From Spirosoma rhododendri (lineage in GTDB: Bacteria > Bacteroidota > Bacteroidia > Cytophagales > Spirosomataceae), in contig NZ_CP051677.1 in the NCBI RefSeq assembly GCF_012849055.1, positions 3,177,001 to 3,241,000 of the forward strand: 64,000 nt of DNA, given 5' to 3'. The notes below the pieces were generated by a model. It did not search any database. It was not told where the DNA came from and was given only the letters and a program-made list of their open reading frames with translations. A program made the translations under genes and the position numbers. This document shows positions 36,406 through 48,400 of this stretch, piece by piece. Position 1 is the stretch's first letter, and the number at the start of each line of letters is the position of its first letter.

Positions 36406-38607
36406 TGTCAATCGACGCACTGCTCAGGCTATTTCGGCAAAATCTGCTCTGGATGATCCTGCTGCCGGTCGTTACGGCCGCAACAGCCTGGTATGTCACC
36501 CGCGATTCGGTGAAAACCTACCGTTCGGAAGCTACGCTATACACGGGTCTGGCATCCGGCTATACGCTGTTGACGGATCGGCTGGGGCAGTCGATGGACC
36601 GCTCATCCAACGCGTTCGACAACCTGCTGACGACGCTCAACTCGAAAGAAACACGCTCGCAGGTTGGCATCTCGCTGCTGAACGATCACCTGCGGCTGCA
36701 ACAGCCCGATACGCTGGTGTTGGGTTCGGCCGGGTTCGACCAACTGCATCAGGCCATCCCGGCCGACTGGCAACCGTTTCTGATGGGCGAATCTGATTCG
36801 CTGCGGCTCTGGAACCGGCTCGACAGCCTGTCGAAGCTGGCCACTGACAATCCCGTCAAGGAGATACTGTTCAAGTCGAGTCTGCCGTACTCGATCAATA
36901 CCATCGGTGAGAAGCTGATCGCGTCGGCCCGTAAAAATACCAACGACGTGCTGCTGATGGAATACGAAGCCAATGACCCGGCCGTTGCCCAGCAGACACT
37001 ACGGTACGCGATCGATGCGCTGAACCGACGCAATTCGTTTTTCAAGACATCGGAAACCAACTCGGTTGTCAGCTATTACGAAGACCGTCTCAAAGCAGCC
37101 AAAGACAAGCTGAATCTGGCCGAGGGGCGGCTGCGCGACTTTACGATGCGCAACAAAGTGCTCGATTATGATGAGGAAGCGCGTAACGTAGCGGCTTCGC
37201 GCGAGGCACTCGATCAGGATTACAACCGCGAACTGATGCAGCGGGATGCCGCCAAAGCCGCTGTCGATGCGGTAGGGAGGCAACTGGCGAAGCAGGGCAG
37301 CGTAACCGCCAACACCAACGAACTCACCGATAAACAGCGTCGGCTGACGGCGGCTGAAAGCCAGCTATCGAACGCGAAAGCGTACGGTCAGTCGCGGGCG
37401 GCCATTGCCCGTTTGCAGACCAACGTCGATCAGCTGTCGAGCGATCTGAAAGCCAGCGCGCAAAAGATGTCGTCGGCGGGAAACACGCCCGAAGCCATGC
37501 CGGCACAGACGATGCTAAACGACTGGATGGCTAAAACGCTGGAGTACGAAGAATCGGTGGCGCGGCTCAAAGTGTACGAAAAACGTCGGAACGAGTATCA
37601 GGCCAAAACCAACCAGTTTGGGCCGCTCGGGTCGCAGCTGCGGCAGTTGAACCGCGATCTGGAGATTTCGGAAAAAGAATACCTGGGGCTCCTTCAGAAT
37701 GTTGAACAATCACGGACCCGTCGGCAGGACGTCGCTGTGGGTGGAAAACTGGAAGTGCTCGATGCCCCGATTACCCGCTGTCGCCCCTGTCGTCGAAGCG
37801 CATGCAACTGGTTGTTGTGGGTGGCGGTGTTGGGTTGTTTTTGGCGCTGTTACTACTGGCCCTGCGTTTCTGGCTCGACAAACGGATTCAGTCGCCCGAA
37901 CAGGCTGAAACACTGCTGGGTCGCCCGCTAACGGCGCAGTTTCCGGTGGTGCGCAAGCCACAGGTGTACTCGAAAGTAACCCGGGCGTCGCGGGCGATGA
38001 TGGAGCAGTTGCTCAACACGATAAACATTGAAATCGCGCAGGCGGCAGGCAAGCCGTACCCCCGCTCATCACGCTATTCAGCGTACGGGCGAAGCAAGGC
38101 AAAACGTGGCTCGCCAACGGGCTGATCGATGCCTACGCCAACGCCGATCAGCAGGTGGCTTACTGCTACCCCCGCCAAACCGGGCGCGAACGGCGGCAGG
38201 ACAGGCCGGGCGTGACGTATTTCCCGTATACCATCCGGCCCGACTTTATGAACGTAACGGGTCTCGACTACCTGATCGATGCAGACAGCGGCTTCGACGC
38301 GTCGCAGTTTGATCGAATTGTGCTGGAACTGCCCCCGCTGATGAGCAATCAGATTCCGGTATATCTTCTTAAAGCCAGCGTACTGTCGATGCTGGTGGTC
38401 GACGCGCAGAGTGCGTGGGGACGGGCTGAAAAGCAGCTATTGAGTCTGTACCTGCGGGTTACGAACCAGCCCCTGCTTACGGTACTGAACCGGGTTGAAG
38501 ACAACTATGTCGATGTGCCGGGACAGGCCGATTTCAGCGAGCGCCCCCCGCGTACTGGCAGCAACGCCGAACAGCCGATGCCGCAGCCGACGCGATCAAA
38601 CCGGTAA
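36405..38607 (+). CDS. Wzc/GumC-like polysaccharide co-polymerase with degenerate ATPase domain, two frameshifts
   Basis: Restored to 734 residues. The N-terminal part has a membrane helix (LLWMILLPVVTAATAWYV), a long coiled-coil stretch (about residues 210-430) and a second helix (LVVVGGGVGLFLALLLLALR). The cytoplasmic domain has AKQGKTWLANGL as a weak Walker A motif and FDRIVLELPPLMSNQIP where BY-kinases have a DTPP motif. No tyrosine-rich tail is visible, so kinase activity is doubtful. Two single C losses break the frame: one between 37764 and 37776 (restored VLDAPDYPLSP), one at 38059-38063. Such proteins set chain length and link to the outer-membrane exporter, here the TolC-like protein. 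Confidence 0.78.
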
Positions 38608-38660
38608 GTAGTTCTCGAATCACTCCGCTGTATTCTATCCTCTTTTAATAGAAAAGGTGT

Positions 38661-41600
38661 ATGTCAGATCATGTATTCGCCGTAGCGCAACAGGCCCTGC
38701 CCGACTCCTTCACAATACACCGCCTGGTGGCCGATGCCATGGTGCGCACCGCCCCCGACACGACTGCCGTGCGGATAGGTGGCGAACTCCTGACGTACCG
38801 GCAGCTGGATGAGCAGTCAGACATACTGAGTCAGGCCATTCTCCGGGTAGCGTCCGATAGTCAGCTGGTAGGAATCAGCTGCACCCGCAGTCTTGATATG
38901 GTTGTGGGTGTGCTGGCGATTCTGAAAGCGGGCAAGGCGTATCTGCCCCTTGACCCCACCTATCCCGACGCCCGGCTGCGGCAGCTCATCAACGATTCCG
39001 GGGTGCAGCACTGCCTGTCGACGACCGCTGACGAGCCGCTGTTTACCGAACTGGGTCTGCACGTGATTCGCCCGGATGCAACCCAGGATGGTCCATCGCA
39101 AGCCGTCACGACGCAGAACGAAACGGCCTGTGTACTCTACACGTCGGGCTCGACAGGTAAGCCGAAGGGCGTTTGTCTGACCCACATGGGGCTGGTCAAC
39201 ATGCTGACCAATCAGGTGGGTCGCTGGGCTGGTCAGCCGGGCTTGCAGACCCTTCAGTTCTGTCACCTGAGCTTCGACGCGTCCTTCCAGGAAATTTTCG
39301 TGCCGCTGCTCACGGGTGGCACCATTCACCTTGTCGACGATTCGTACCGGCTCAACGCGGGGCGGTTGCTCGACTATATCGAACAGGAACGCATCAACCG
39401 GGTATTCCTGCCCTACGTGGTGCTCCAATACCTGACCGAAACGGCCGTTGCCAGTCATCGGTTTCCCGCCGACCTACGGGAGATCATCACCGGTGGCGAA
39501 CTGCTCAAAATAACCCCCGCCATCGCGCAATTTTTCGACGCCCTGCCCGGCTGTGCGCTGATGAACGTGTACGGCCCGACCGAAGCGAGCGTCTGGGTGA
39601 CGGAAAACCGCTTGCAGGGCGACGCCTTGAACTGGCCTCAACTGCCGAGCATCGGGCGGGTGGTGCCGGGTTGTGGCGTTATCATTCTCAACGAACAGCT
39701 TGAGCCGGTAGAGGAGGGTGAAATCGGCGAAATTGGTATCGCGGGCGTATGCCTGGCCAATGGCTACCTCAACCAGCCGGATCGCACCGCCGACGCGTTT
39801 ATCGACTGGCAGCACCCGCAGTACGGCCCAACGCGACTGTACCGCACGGGTGATCTAGCCCGGTTTATGCCCGACGGCACGCTCGACTTTCACGGTCGGC
39901 GGGATACGCAGGTAAAGATTCGGGGTAACCGGGTCGAACTGGGCGAAATCGAAGTGTTACTGGCGCAGCAGCCCGCCGTGCAACAGGCAGTTGTGGTGGC
40001 GCGGGAAGACATACCGGGTCACAAACGACTGGTGGCCTACGTGGTGGTTCCGGCGACTAATTTTTCCGTCCCGCTGCTCCGCACTGCGCTGACCGAGCGG
40101 TTGCCCGATTTCATGCTGCCGACCTACTATGTCCGGCTCGATGATCTGCCCCGCACCACAAGTGGTAAAGTCGACAAGGCGCAGCTGCCCCCGCCCGATC
40201 ACAGCCGCCCCGACCTGACAACCTTGCTCCGCCCGGCCCGTACGGCGCTGGAGAAAGAAATTGTCGGTATGTGGGGCGAGTGGCTGCAACTGAACCCCGT
40301 CGGGCTGGATGATAATTTCTTCGAACTGGGCGGTAATTCCCTGCTGGCGCAACAGACCATCGCGGCCCTGGAGCAACGCGGCTTTACGGTACCTATCACC
40401 AAACTGTACCAATACCCGACAGCGGGTGCGCTGGCTGAATTTATCCAGCCAACAACCAGTATTCGGCCCGGACAGCCGCAACCTGAATTAACCGCTCCCC
40501 GTCGTGCTACTGCCGACGATACCGACGTGGCGGTGATTGGTATGAGCGGCCGTTTTCCGGGAGCCAGCACCATCGATGAACTGTGGTCGTTGCTGAAAGA
40601 AGGGCGTGAAACGACCCGCTTTTTCACCGACGCCGAACTCGACGCGGCTATCCCGGCGTCGGTCCGGGAGAACCCGCAGTACGTAAAAGCGCGGGGCGTT
40701 ATCGACGGTGCCGATCAGTTCGACGCCCGCTTCTTTGGCCTGACCCCCGCCATCGCGCAGGTGATGGACCCGCAGCAGCGTATTTTTCTGGAGATCGCCT
40801 ACGAAGCCCTCGAAACGACCGGCTACCTGCCCGAACTGTACGGCGGTCGGGTAGGGGTGTTTGCGGGTTGTGGCAACAATACATACTACCTGAACAATGT
40901 CCTGGCTAACCCTGACGTGGTGGCGCAGGTCGGTTCGTTTCAGGCCATGACCGTCAACGAGAAGGATTACATTGCCTCCCGGACGGCTTATCAACTCAAT
41001 CTCAACGGCCCCGCCGTGAGCGTCTACTCAGCCTGCTCGACGTCGCTGCTGGCGATTACGCAGGCGGTGCAAAGCCTGCGTAGCGGACAGTGTGAGGTGG
41101 CGCTGGCGGGTGGGGCCAGTATTACGGCACCCGTCAGCAGTGGGCATCTGTATCAGGAAGGGGCCATGTTCAGCAGCGACGGGCACACCCGCTCGTTCAA
41201 CGCCGACTCAACGGGTACCGTCTTTAGCGACGGTGCCGGGGTGGTGTTGCTGAAACGACTGACCGACGCCCGTCGCGACGGCGATACGGTCTACGCGGTT
41301 ATCAAAGGCATCGGCGTCAATAACGACGGAGGCAACAAAGGCAGCTTCACGGCACCCAACGCCGACGGACAGGCCGGTTCGATTCGGATGGCCCTCGCCG
41401 ATGCGCAGGTCGACCCGGCAACGATCAGCTACGTTGAAGCGCATGGTACGGCGACTCCCGTTGGCGACCCGATCGAAATCGAAGGACTAACGGCGGCTTT
41501 CGGCCCGCAGGACCGGAATCAGTACTGCGCCATTGGTTCGATCAAGAGTAATATGGGGCACCTGACGCAGGCAGCGGGGGTGGCCGGGCTGATAAAAGCG

Positions 41601-44600
41601 GTACTGAGTCTGCATTATCGGCAACTCCCACCGTCGATCAACTACGAGCGGCCCAACCCCGTTATCGACTTCGCCAACAGTCCGTTCTACGTCAACGCAA
41701 CCCTGCGCGACTGGGATCAGGAACAAGAATCAACAGCACGCCGGGCGAATTCACGCCGAGCGAATCCACGCCGGGCGAATCCACGCCGGGCGGGCGTTAG
41801 TTCGTTCGGCGTGGGCGGTACCAACGTTCACGTCGTGCTGGAGGAATTCGCGGAAACCGTTACCGAACCGATCAGCGACAAACCTGCGCGGCCCGTTCAA
41901 CTACTGATGTGGTCGGCAAAGTCGGTCGCCAGTCGGCACGCTTTTGCGCAGCAACTGGTTGCCCGGCTGCAACAGCCCAATGCCCCTGCCTTGGCCGACG
42001 TTGCGTTTACGCTGCCCCTGACCCGACCCGGCTACGTCCATCGTCAGTTTGCCGTGGCGGCATCGGCCGACGAGCTAACGCAGACACTAACCAGCAATCC
42101 GGGGATCAATGCCCAGACACTTGGCCGCGCGCCCGGCGATGTCGTGTTTTTGTTTCCGGGGCAGGGGGCGCAGTTCCTGAATATGGGCCGGGCTCTGTAC
42201 GAGTACGAACCCACGTTCCGGCAGGCGATCGACGACTGCGCTGAGCACCTGCGTCCGCATCTCGATGTCGACATCCGGAAGGTGCTATATCCTGATACCA
42301 TCAATTTGGAAGTCGAGCAGCAACTGCGCAACACACGCTACACGCAGGCGGCTTTGTTCGTAACGGAATACGCCCTGGCCCGGCTCTGGATGAGCTGGGG
42401 TATTGAGCCATCAATTTTATGCGGTCACAGCGTCGGGGAATTCGTGGCGGCTCATCTGGCGGGCGTATTCACGCTGCCGGATGCCTTACGGCTCGTCGCG
42501 GCTCGTGGTCGGCTGGTGAGCGAACAGCCGCGCGGCAGTATGCTATCGGTGCGGCTGGGTATTGATCAGCTTCAGCCGCTGTTGCCAGATACGTTGTCGG
42601 TGGCCGCTGTCAACAGCCGCCATCTGTGCGTAGTGGCGGGGCAGGACGAGGATATTGCCGATTTCGCCCGGCTGCTCGACGAACGGGAAATTCCCAATCG
42701 GCCGCTGGCAACCAGTCACGCATTTCACTCGGCCATGATGGACCCCATCGTGACGCAATTCGCCGAAATCGTCAAAACAGTACCACTCAGCCGACCGCAA
42801 AAACCCATTGTGTCGACGGTAACGGGTACCTTTATGACCGATGCGCAGGCTACCGACCCGGCTTACTGGGCCACGCACCTCCGCGCAACGGTACGCTTCG
42901 CTGACGCCCTCGACACGATTCTGACGCTCGACAAGCCACTTTTGCTGGAAGTCGGGCCGGGCCGCTCGATGGCTACCTTGGCCAGACAACATGCAACCGG
43001 TCAGGCGCAGCCGGGATCGGTACTGGCTGGACTGGCAACGCAGGCCGACGACAAAGCCACGTATGAAGCACTGCTGACGACGCTTGGCCAGTTGTACCTG
43101 CACGGCCTGCCCATCGACTGGCGCGCGTTTTATGCCGGGCAAAACAGGCGACGGGTGGCCCTGCCGACTTACGCGTTCGACCGGCGTCGCTGCTGGATCG
43201 ATGCCCCCGTCAGCAACCCGGTACTTACTGAGCTACTACCTTCCTATACTACGAATCAACAAGCGAGTAATTCTTCTACACCGCCTATGAGAACTCCCTC
43301 TCTTCTTAACAAAATCTACCAGCTACTGGAGGATGCATCGGGCATCGAAATGGCCGATGTAGCGCCGGAAACAAGTTTTCTCGAACTCGGTTTCGATTCC
43401 CTCCTGCTGACGCAGATGGCCATTACCCTCCGTAACGAGTTTGGTACGCCCATTACCTTCCGGCAGCTAACCACCGACCTGACCAGCCCCAACGATCTGG
43501 CCGCTTTCCTCGATCAGCAACTACCCGCCGATCAGTATGCACCGGCACCGGTGGCTGTGCCCGCGCCTGTTGCTGCCCCTGTTAGTCAGCCTGCGCCGAT
43601 GGCTGAGCCAGTTATGCCCGCTATGGCTCCCATGCCGATGGCGGCCGCACCTGCCCTTATGCCCGTCGGTATGGTCGGTGGTGATTCTGCGCTGGGGCTG
43701 ATCGCTCAGCAACTGCAACTGCTGGCCCGGCAGGTAGCCCTGATGCAGGGCGTTCCCGCACAGCCTGCGCCGGTAGCCCCGCCCGTTGCCGTTCCGCCCG
43801 CTCCAACCCCGCAGCCGGTAGCGGTACAGCAACCCATAGCACCACCAGCCCCGCCGATAAAGCCCGCTACGCTATCCGTACCGACAACGGGAGAACTGAC
43901 GCCGGAGGAAGCGATTGAGCACAAAAAGCCATTCGGAGCAACGGCTAAAATCGAACGGCAGACACAGGAACTGACGCAACCGCAGCAACAATTTCTCGCT
44001 CAGCTTACGCAGCGGTACAACAGCAAAACGGCGGGTAGCAAAGCCTATGCGCAGCAACATCGGGCGCAGATGGCCGATCCGCGCGTGGTGTCGGGCTTCC
44101 GTCCGCTGACTAAAGAAATCGTGTATCCCATCGTGGTCAACCGCTCGGCGGGGAGCCGGTTGTGGGACGTCGACGGCAACGAATACATCGACGTGCTGAA
44201 TGGCTTTGGGTCCAACATGTTCGGCTATCAGCCTGACTTTATCAAAAAAGCACTGCACGAGCAGATCGAAAAAGGCTTTGAGGTTGGGCCGCAGCACGAG
44301 CTGGCGGGCGAGGTTAGTCAGCTGGTTTGCGAACTGACCGGATCGGAGCGCGTGGCGCTGTGCAACACTGGTTCCGAAGCGGTGCTGGGAGCCATGCGCG
44401 TCGCCCGGACGATTACCGGCCGGTCGCTGATTGTGGCATTCGCGGGTTCGTACCACGGCATTGTCGATGAAGTACTGGTGCGCGGGTCGAAGAAGCTGAA
44501 GACCTTCCCGGCGGCATCGGGCATCATGGCCAACGTGGTGCAGAACATGCTTATCCTGGACTATGGTACCGACGAAAGTCTGCGGATCATCCGGGAGCGG

Positions 44601-45482
44601 GCCGACGAACTGGCGGCTGTACTGGTCGAGCCGATACAAAGCCGACGCCCGGAATTTGTCCCCATTGACTTCCTGAACGAATTGCGGTCGATTACAACCG
44701 CGTCGGGTTCAGCCCTGATTTTCGATGAAGTCATCACCGGCTTCCGTATGCACCTGGGCGGGGCGCAGGCCCTGCTCGGTATCCGGGCCGACATGGCGAC
44801 CTACGGCAAAGTGGCCGGGGCGGGTATGTCGATCGGCATTATTGCCGGGAAGCGGTCGTTTATGGATGCGCTCGATGGTGGCCACTGGCAATACGGCGAC
44901 GCGTCGGCTCCTGAAGTGGGCGTGACGTACTTCGCCGGTACGTTTGTGCGGCACCCGCTGGCGCTGGCCGCTGCGAAGGCGTCGATGCTGCACCTGCGCG
45001 AGCAGGGCGTTGGACTACAGCAGGCCCTGACCCGCAAAACAACCTACCTGGCCGATACGCTGAACACCTACCTGACCGAGCGGCAGCTGCCCATGTTCAT
45101 CGCTCATTTCGGGTCGCTCTGGAAGCTCAAGTTTACCGAAGACGTACCGTACGCTGAACTGCTGTTCACGCTGATGCGCGAAAAAGGCATTCATATCTGG
45201 GACGGTTTCCCCTGCTTTATGACCGAAGCGCATACCGACGAGGAACTGAGCACGGTGATCGACGCATTCTGCCGCAGCATCGATACGATGATCGACGCGA
45301 CGTTTTTTCCGGGTAAATCGGTAAGCACCACTCCGCCGGTCAGTGCCGGATCAACCCTGTATCAGCTAGAGCCACCTGTGGCCGGGGCCAGATTAGGCCG
45401 TGACCGCGCAGGTAACCCGGCCTGGTTTTTGCCCGACCCCGAGCGGCCTGGTGCCTATTTACAGGTTGATTTAATGGCCTGA
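38661..45482 (+). CDS. Hybrid NRPS-PKS: A-PCP-KS-AT-ACP-aminotransferase
   Basis: A 2273-residue megasynthase. A domain (about 20-510): VLYTSGSTGKPKGV, NVYGPTEASVW, YRTGDLARF. PCP: FFELGGNSLLAQQ (556-560 region). KS (about 620-1065): active cysteine in VYSACSTSL, histidines in VEAHGTATPVGD and KSNMGHLTQAAG. AT (about 1160-1440): FLFPGQGAQF, GHSVGEFVAAH, and HAFHS, which marks malonyl-CoA use. ACP: ELGFDSLLLTQ (about 1577). An Ala/Pro-rich linker leads to a class III (GSA-like) aminotransferase (about 1790-2210) with FDEVITGF and the PLP lysine in TYGKVAGAG. No KR, DH or ER is present. The likely reaction is extension of an aminoacyl starter by malonyl and conversion of the beta-keto to a beta-amino group, as in McyE-type and iturin-type enzymes. 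Loading code reads D-A-Q-F-I-G-V-V-W. Confidence 0.93.
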   Translation: MSDHVFAVAQQALPDSFTIHRLVADAMVRTAPDTTAVRIGGELLTYRQLDEQSDILSQAILRVASDSQLVGISCTRSLDMVVGVLAILKAGKAYLPLDPTYPDARLRQLINDSGVQHCLSTTADEPLFTELGLHVIRPDATQDGPSQAVTTQNETACVLYTSGSTGKPKGVCLTHMGLVNMLTNQVGRWAGQPGLQTLQFCHLSFDASFQEIFVPLLTGGTIHLVDDSYRLNAGRLLDYIEQERINRVFLPYVVLQYLTETAVASHRFPADLREIITGGELLKITPAIAQFFDALPGCALMNVYGPTEASVWVTENRLQGDALNWPQLPSIGRVVPGCGVIILNEQLEPVEEGEIGEIGIAGVCLANGYLNQPDRTADAFIDWQHPQYGPTRLYRTGDLARFMPDGTLDFHGRRDTQVKIRGNRVELGEIEVLLAQQPAVQQAVVVAREDIPGHKRLVAYVVVPATNFSVPLLRTALTERLPDFMLPTYYVRLDDLPRTTSGKVDKAQLPPPDHSRPDLTTLLRPARTALEKEIVGMWGEWLQLNPVGLDDNFFELGGNSLLAQQTIAALEQRGFTVPITKLYQYPTAGALAEFIQPTTSIRPGQPQPELTAPRRATADDTDVAVIGMSGRFPGASTIDELWSLLKEGRETTRFFTDAELDAAIPASVRENPQYVKARGVIDGADQFDARFFGLTPAIAQVMDPQQRIFLEIAYEALETTGYLPELYGGRVGVFAGCGNNTYYLNNVLANPDVVAQVGSFQAMTVNEKDYIASRTAYQLNLNGPAVSVYSACSTSLLAITQAVQSLRSGQCEVALAGGASITAPVSSGHLYQEGAMFSSDGHTRSFNADSTGTVFSDGAGVVLLKRLTDARRDGDTVYAVIKGIGVNNDGGNKGSFTAPNADGQAGSIRMALADAQVDPATISYVEAHGTATPVGDPIEIEGLTAAFGPQDRNQYCAIGSIKSNMGHLTQAAGVAGLIKAVLSLHYRQLPPSINYERPNPVIDFANSPFYVNATLRDWDQEQESTARRANSRRANPRRANPRRAGVSSFGVGGTNVHVVLEEFAETVTEPISDKPARPVQLLMWSAKSVASRHAFAQQLVARLQQPNAPALADVAFTLPLTRPGYVHRQFAVAASADELTQTLTSNPGINAQTLGRAPGDVVFLFPGQGAQFLNMGRALYEYEPTFRQAIDDCAEHLRPHLDVDIRKVLYPDTINLEVEQQLRNTRYTQAALFVTEYALARLWMSWGIEPSILCGHSVGEFVAAHLAGVFTLPDALRLVAARGRLVSEQPRGSMLSVRLGIDQLQPLLPDTLSVAAVNSRHLCVVAGQDEDIADFARLLDEREIPNRPLATSHAFHSAMMDPIVTQFAEIVKTVPLSRPQKPIVSTVTGTFMTDAQATDPAYWATHLRATVRFADALDTILTLDKPLLLEVGPGRSMATLARQHATGQAQPGSVLAGLATQADDKATYEALLTTLGQLYLHGLPIDWRAFYAGQNRRRVALPTYAFDRRRCWIDAPVSNPVLTELLPSYTTNQQASNSSTPPMRTPSLLNKIYQLLEDASGIEMADVAPETSFLELGFDSLLLTQMAITLRNEFGTPITFRQLTTDLTSPNDLAAFLDQQLPADQYAPAPVAVPAPVAAPVSQPAPMAEPVMPAMAPMPMAAAPALMPVGMVGGDSALGLIAQQLQLLARQVALMQGVPAQPAPVAPPVAVPPAPTPQPVAVQQPIAPPAPPIKPATLSVPTTGELTPEEAIEHKKPFGATAKIERQTQELTQPQQQFLAQLTQRYNSKTAGSKAYAQQHRAQMADPRVVSGFRPLTKEIVYPIVVNRSAGSRLWDVDGNEYIDVLNGFGSNMFGYQPDFIKKALHEQIEKGFEVGPQHELAGEVSQLVCELTGSERVALCNTGSEAVLGAMRVARTITGRSLIVAFAGSYHGIVDEVLVRGSKKLKTFPAASGIMANVVQNMLILDYGTDESLRIIRERADELAAVLVEPIQSRRPEFVPIDFLNELRSITTASGSALIFDEVITGFRMHLGGAQALLGIRADMATYGKVAGAGMSIGIIAGKRSFMDALDGGHWQYGDASAPEVGVTYFAGTFVRHPLALAAAKASMLHLREQGVGLQQALTRKTTYLADTLNTYLTERQLPMFIAHFGSLWKLKFTEDVPYAELLFTLMREKGIHIWDGFPCFMTEAHTDEELSTVIDAFCRSIDTMIDATFFPGKSVSTTPPVSAGSTLYQLEPPVAGARLGRDRAGNPAWFLPDPERPGAYLQVDLMA
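41739..41798 (+). repeat. 15-nt tandem repeat inside the KS domain
   Basis: About four units of CGCCGGGCGAATCCA (small variants) encode RRANS, RRANP, RRANP and RRAG. The last unit is the normal KS motif before VSSFGVGGTNVH, so the others are extra copies of it. The frame is kept. Confidence 0.95.
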
Positions 45483-45485
45483 TGC

Positions 45486-48400
45486 ATGGTAGACAACGTT
45501 ACAAACCCACAACTGACCGCCGTTGATTTTGATCCCTTCGCGGGACCGCCCATAGCCCTGCTGGCTCCGACGATCGAGCCGCAGCAAGAGCTATGGGCGT
45601 CCTGTCTGCTGGGGGGCGACGATGCCAGCCGGGCTTACAATGAGTCGGTGTCGCTGCGGTTTACGGGCCGGCTCGATAGGCTGCTTTTCGAGCGGGCCCT
45701 GCAACAACTGGTTCAGCGACACGAAGCCCTGCGGTCGGCATTCAGCGCCGACGGGCAGCAGATGCTTATTTTTTCGGAACTGATCATTCCGCTTTATTAT
45801 CAGGATATCAGTGAGCAGTCGTCGGCTTCCCAGCAGCAGCTAACGGCCGACTACGTGCGGGTCGACGCCGAGTACCGGTTCGATCTGCTCGACGGGCCGT
45901 TGCTCAAACCGGGTCTGTTCCGGCTGGGCGAACTCGACCATCTGTTCGTACTGACCGCGCACCACATCGTCTGCGATGGCTGGTCGCTGGGGATTATGTT
46001 GCAGGATCTGGGCCGGATGTATTCCGGGCTGGTGCAGCACCGGCCGGTTAGCCTGCCCGCTCCGCCCCAGATCAGCGACTACGCCCATCAGCAGCTGATG
46101 TACTCCAACAGCCCGGCTTACCGGCAGACCGAACAGTACTGGCTCGACCTGTACCGGGATGCCGTGCCGACGGTGAGCCTGCCGACCGACTGGCCCCGTC
46201 CCGCTCTGCGAACCTTTCAGAGCGCCCGGCAGGATTACCCGCTGCGGGCTGATCTGGGACCGGCTCTGCGTAAGGTAGGGGCCAAAGCCGGAGCCAGTTT
46301 TGTGACGACGCTAATTGCCGCATTCGAGGTGCTGTTGCAGCGGCTGACGGGCCAAACCGACCTGATCGTTGGTCTGCCCACGGCGGGGCAATCGGCGACC
46401 GACAATCCGCGACTGGTTGGTCACTGCGTCAATTTGCTGCCCCTCCGCAGCCGCCCGCAACCCGATCTATCGTTTGTCGATTACCTGCGCGTCCGAAAGG
46501 GTGAGCTGCTCGACGCGTTCGAGCACCAGCAGCTGACGTTTGGCACCCTGCTCAAAAAACTGAGCATTCCCCGCGACCCCTCCCGTGTGCCGATGGTGCC
46601 GGTGCTCTTCAATGTCGACCTCGGCCTGACCGAAGATATTGCGTTCGAAGGACTTACGTATCAGTTCATTAGTAACCCCCGCGCCTACGAAACGGTCGAA
46701 CTGTTTCTGAACATTGGCGGGTCGGTAACCGATCTGACGATGGAGTGGTCGTACAATACGCAGCTGTTCCGGCCCGATACCATCGATCGGATGATGGCTG
46801 GCTTTGAAACACTGCTGGAAACGGTTGTCGAAAACCCCGCCGTTCGCATTGGCGACATAGCCCTGGGCGGTGAGCGCGAGCTGCTGCAAAAACTCGCTGA
46901 CTGGAACGACACGACGGTAGCTTACCCGGACAATCAGCCGCTGACGCACTTGCTGACCAAAACGGCCGGACAGTTTGCCGATAAAGTCGCGCTGGTGGCC
47001 GGGAATCAGCAGCGCACGTACCGCGAACTTGATTTGGTTTCGAGTCAGGTCGCGCAGGCACTGCACCGGTCGGGTATCGGCCGGGGCGACGTGGTGGGCG
47101 TCTTGCTCGACCGCACCCCCGACCTGCTGGTGGCGTTGCTGGCCGTGATGAAAGCCGGGGCCGCTTACGTCCCGCTCGACCCCGATTACCCGCAGGACCG
47201 TATCGCGTTTATGCTGACCGATTCGGGCGCGAAACTGTTGCTGACGTCCCGCAAATACGGGCGCGGTGGGGTAGGGGGTCAAACGCCAGAACGTCTGATT
47301 GAAACGCTGCTGACCGAATCGACAGACCTGCCCACAACTGCCCCCAACCTGCCGTTGAATGGCCGCGATCTGGCGTATATTCTGTACACGTCGGGCTCGA
47401 CGGGCCGGCCGAAGGGGGTGCAGATCGAACACCGTAGTTTGGTCAATCTGCTCGACAGCATGATCGACTGGCCCGGTATCACGCCCGACGACCGGTTGCT
47501 GGCCGTTACAACCATTTCGTTCGACATCGCCGGGCTGGAACTTTACCTGCCGCTGCTGACGGGCGCAACACTGGTGCTGGCCGACGCCGAAACCACCCGC
47601 GACGGTCGGGCTTTGCTACAGATGCTGACCGATCAGCAGATCAGCCTGATTCAGGCAACACCGGTTACGTATCGGATGCTGCTGGCGGCTGGCTGGGAAC
47701 AGCCGCTACCGGTGAAGGTACTGTGCTGTGGCGAACCGCTGCCAAAAGATCTGGCTCAGAAGCTGACCGCCCGCTGCGCGTCGCTGTGGAATATGTACGG
47801 CCCCACCGAAACAACGATCTATTCGTCGGGTAAGCAGATTCTGCCCACCGATGAGGTCATTACGATCGGTCGGCCCATCCATAACACGCAGATTTATATT
47901 CTCGATGAACAGCAGCAACCGGTGGCCGACGGGGTGGCGGGTGAGCTGTATCTGGCGGGTGATGGCGTGGCACGGGGCTACCTGAACCGGCCTGAGCTGA
48001 ACACCGAAAAGTTTGTCGCCGACCCGTTTAGTGCTACGCCCGGCGCGCGGATGTACCGCACGGGCGACCTGGGTCTGTTCATGCCCGATGGTGAAATTAA
48101 CTGTCTGGGTCGTATTGATCAGCAGATCAAGATTCGCGGCTATCGGATCGAACCGGGCGAAATCGAGCAGGTGCTGCTGAAGCAGGACGGTGTACACGAA
48201 ACGCTGGTGATGGCGCGGGAAGACCGCCCCGGCGACAGGCGGCTGGTGGCCTATGTGCTGGCTCCTGAACTGACCGATGACACATTCATCAACCGCGTCG
48301 GCGACTGGAAAAACCAGCTACGCGATGTGCTGCCGACCTACATGGTTCCGGCTGATTTTGTGCGGATCGATCAATGGCCGATCACACCAAATGGTAAAAT

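Noticed and set aside
37802..38125. Separate small membrane gene
   Set aside because: It is the second helix and start of the cytoplasmic domain of the Wzc-like protein, displaced by single-base losses on both sides.
43521..43832. - strand frame rich in R and G opposite the Ala/Pro linker of the megasynthase
   Set aside because: It mirrors the repetitive Ala/Pro-rich linker and has no features of a gene.
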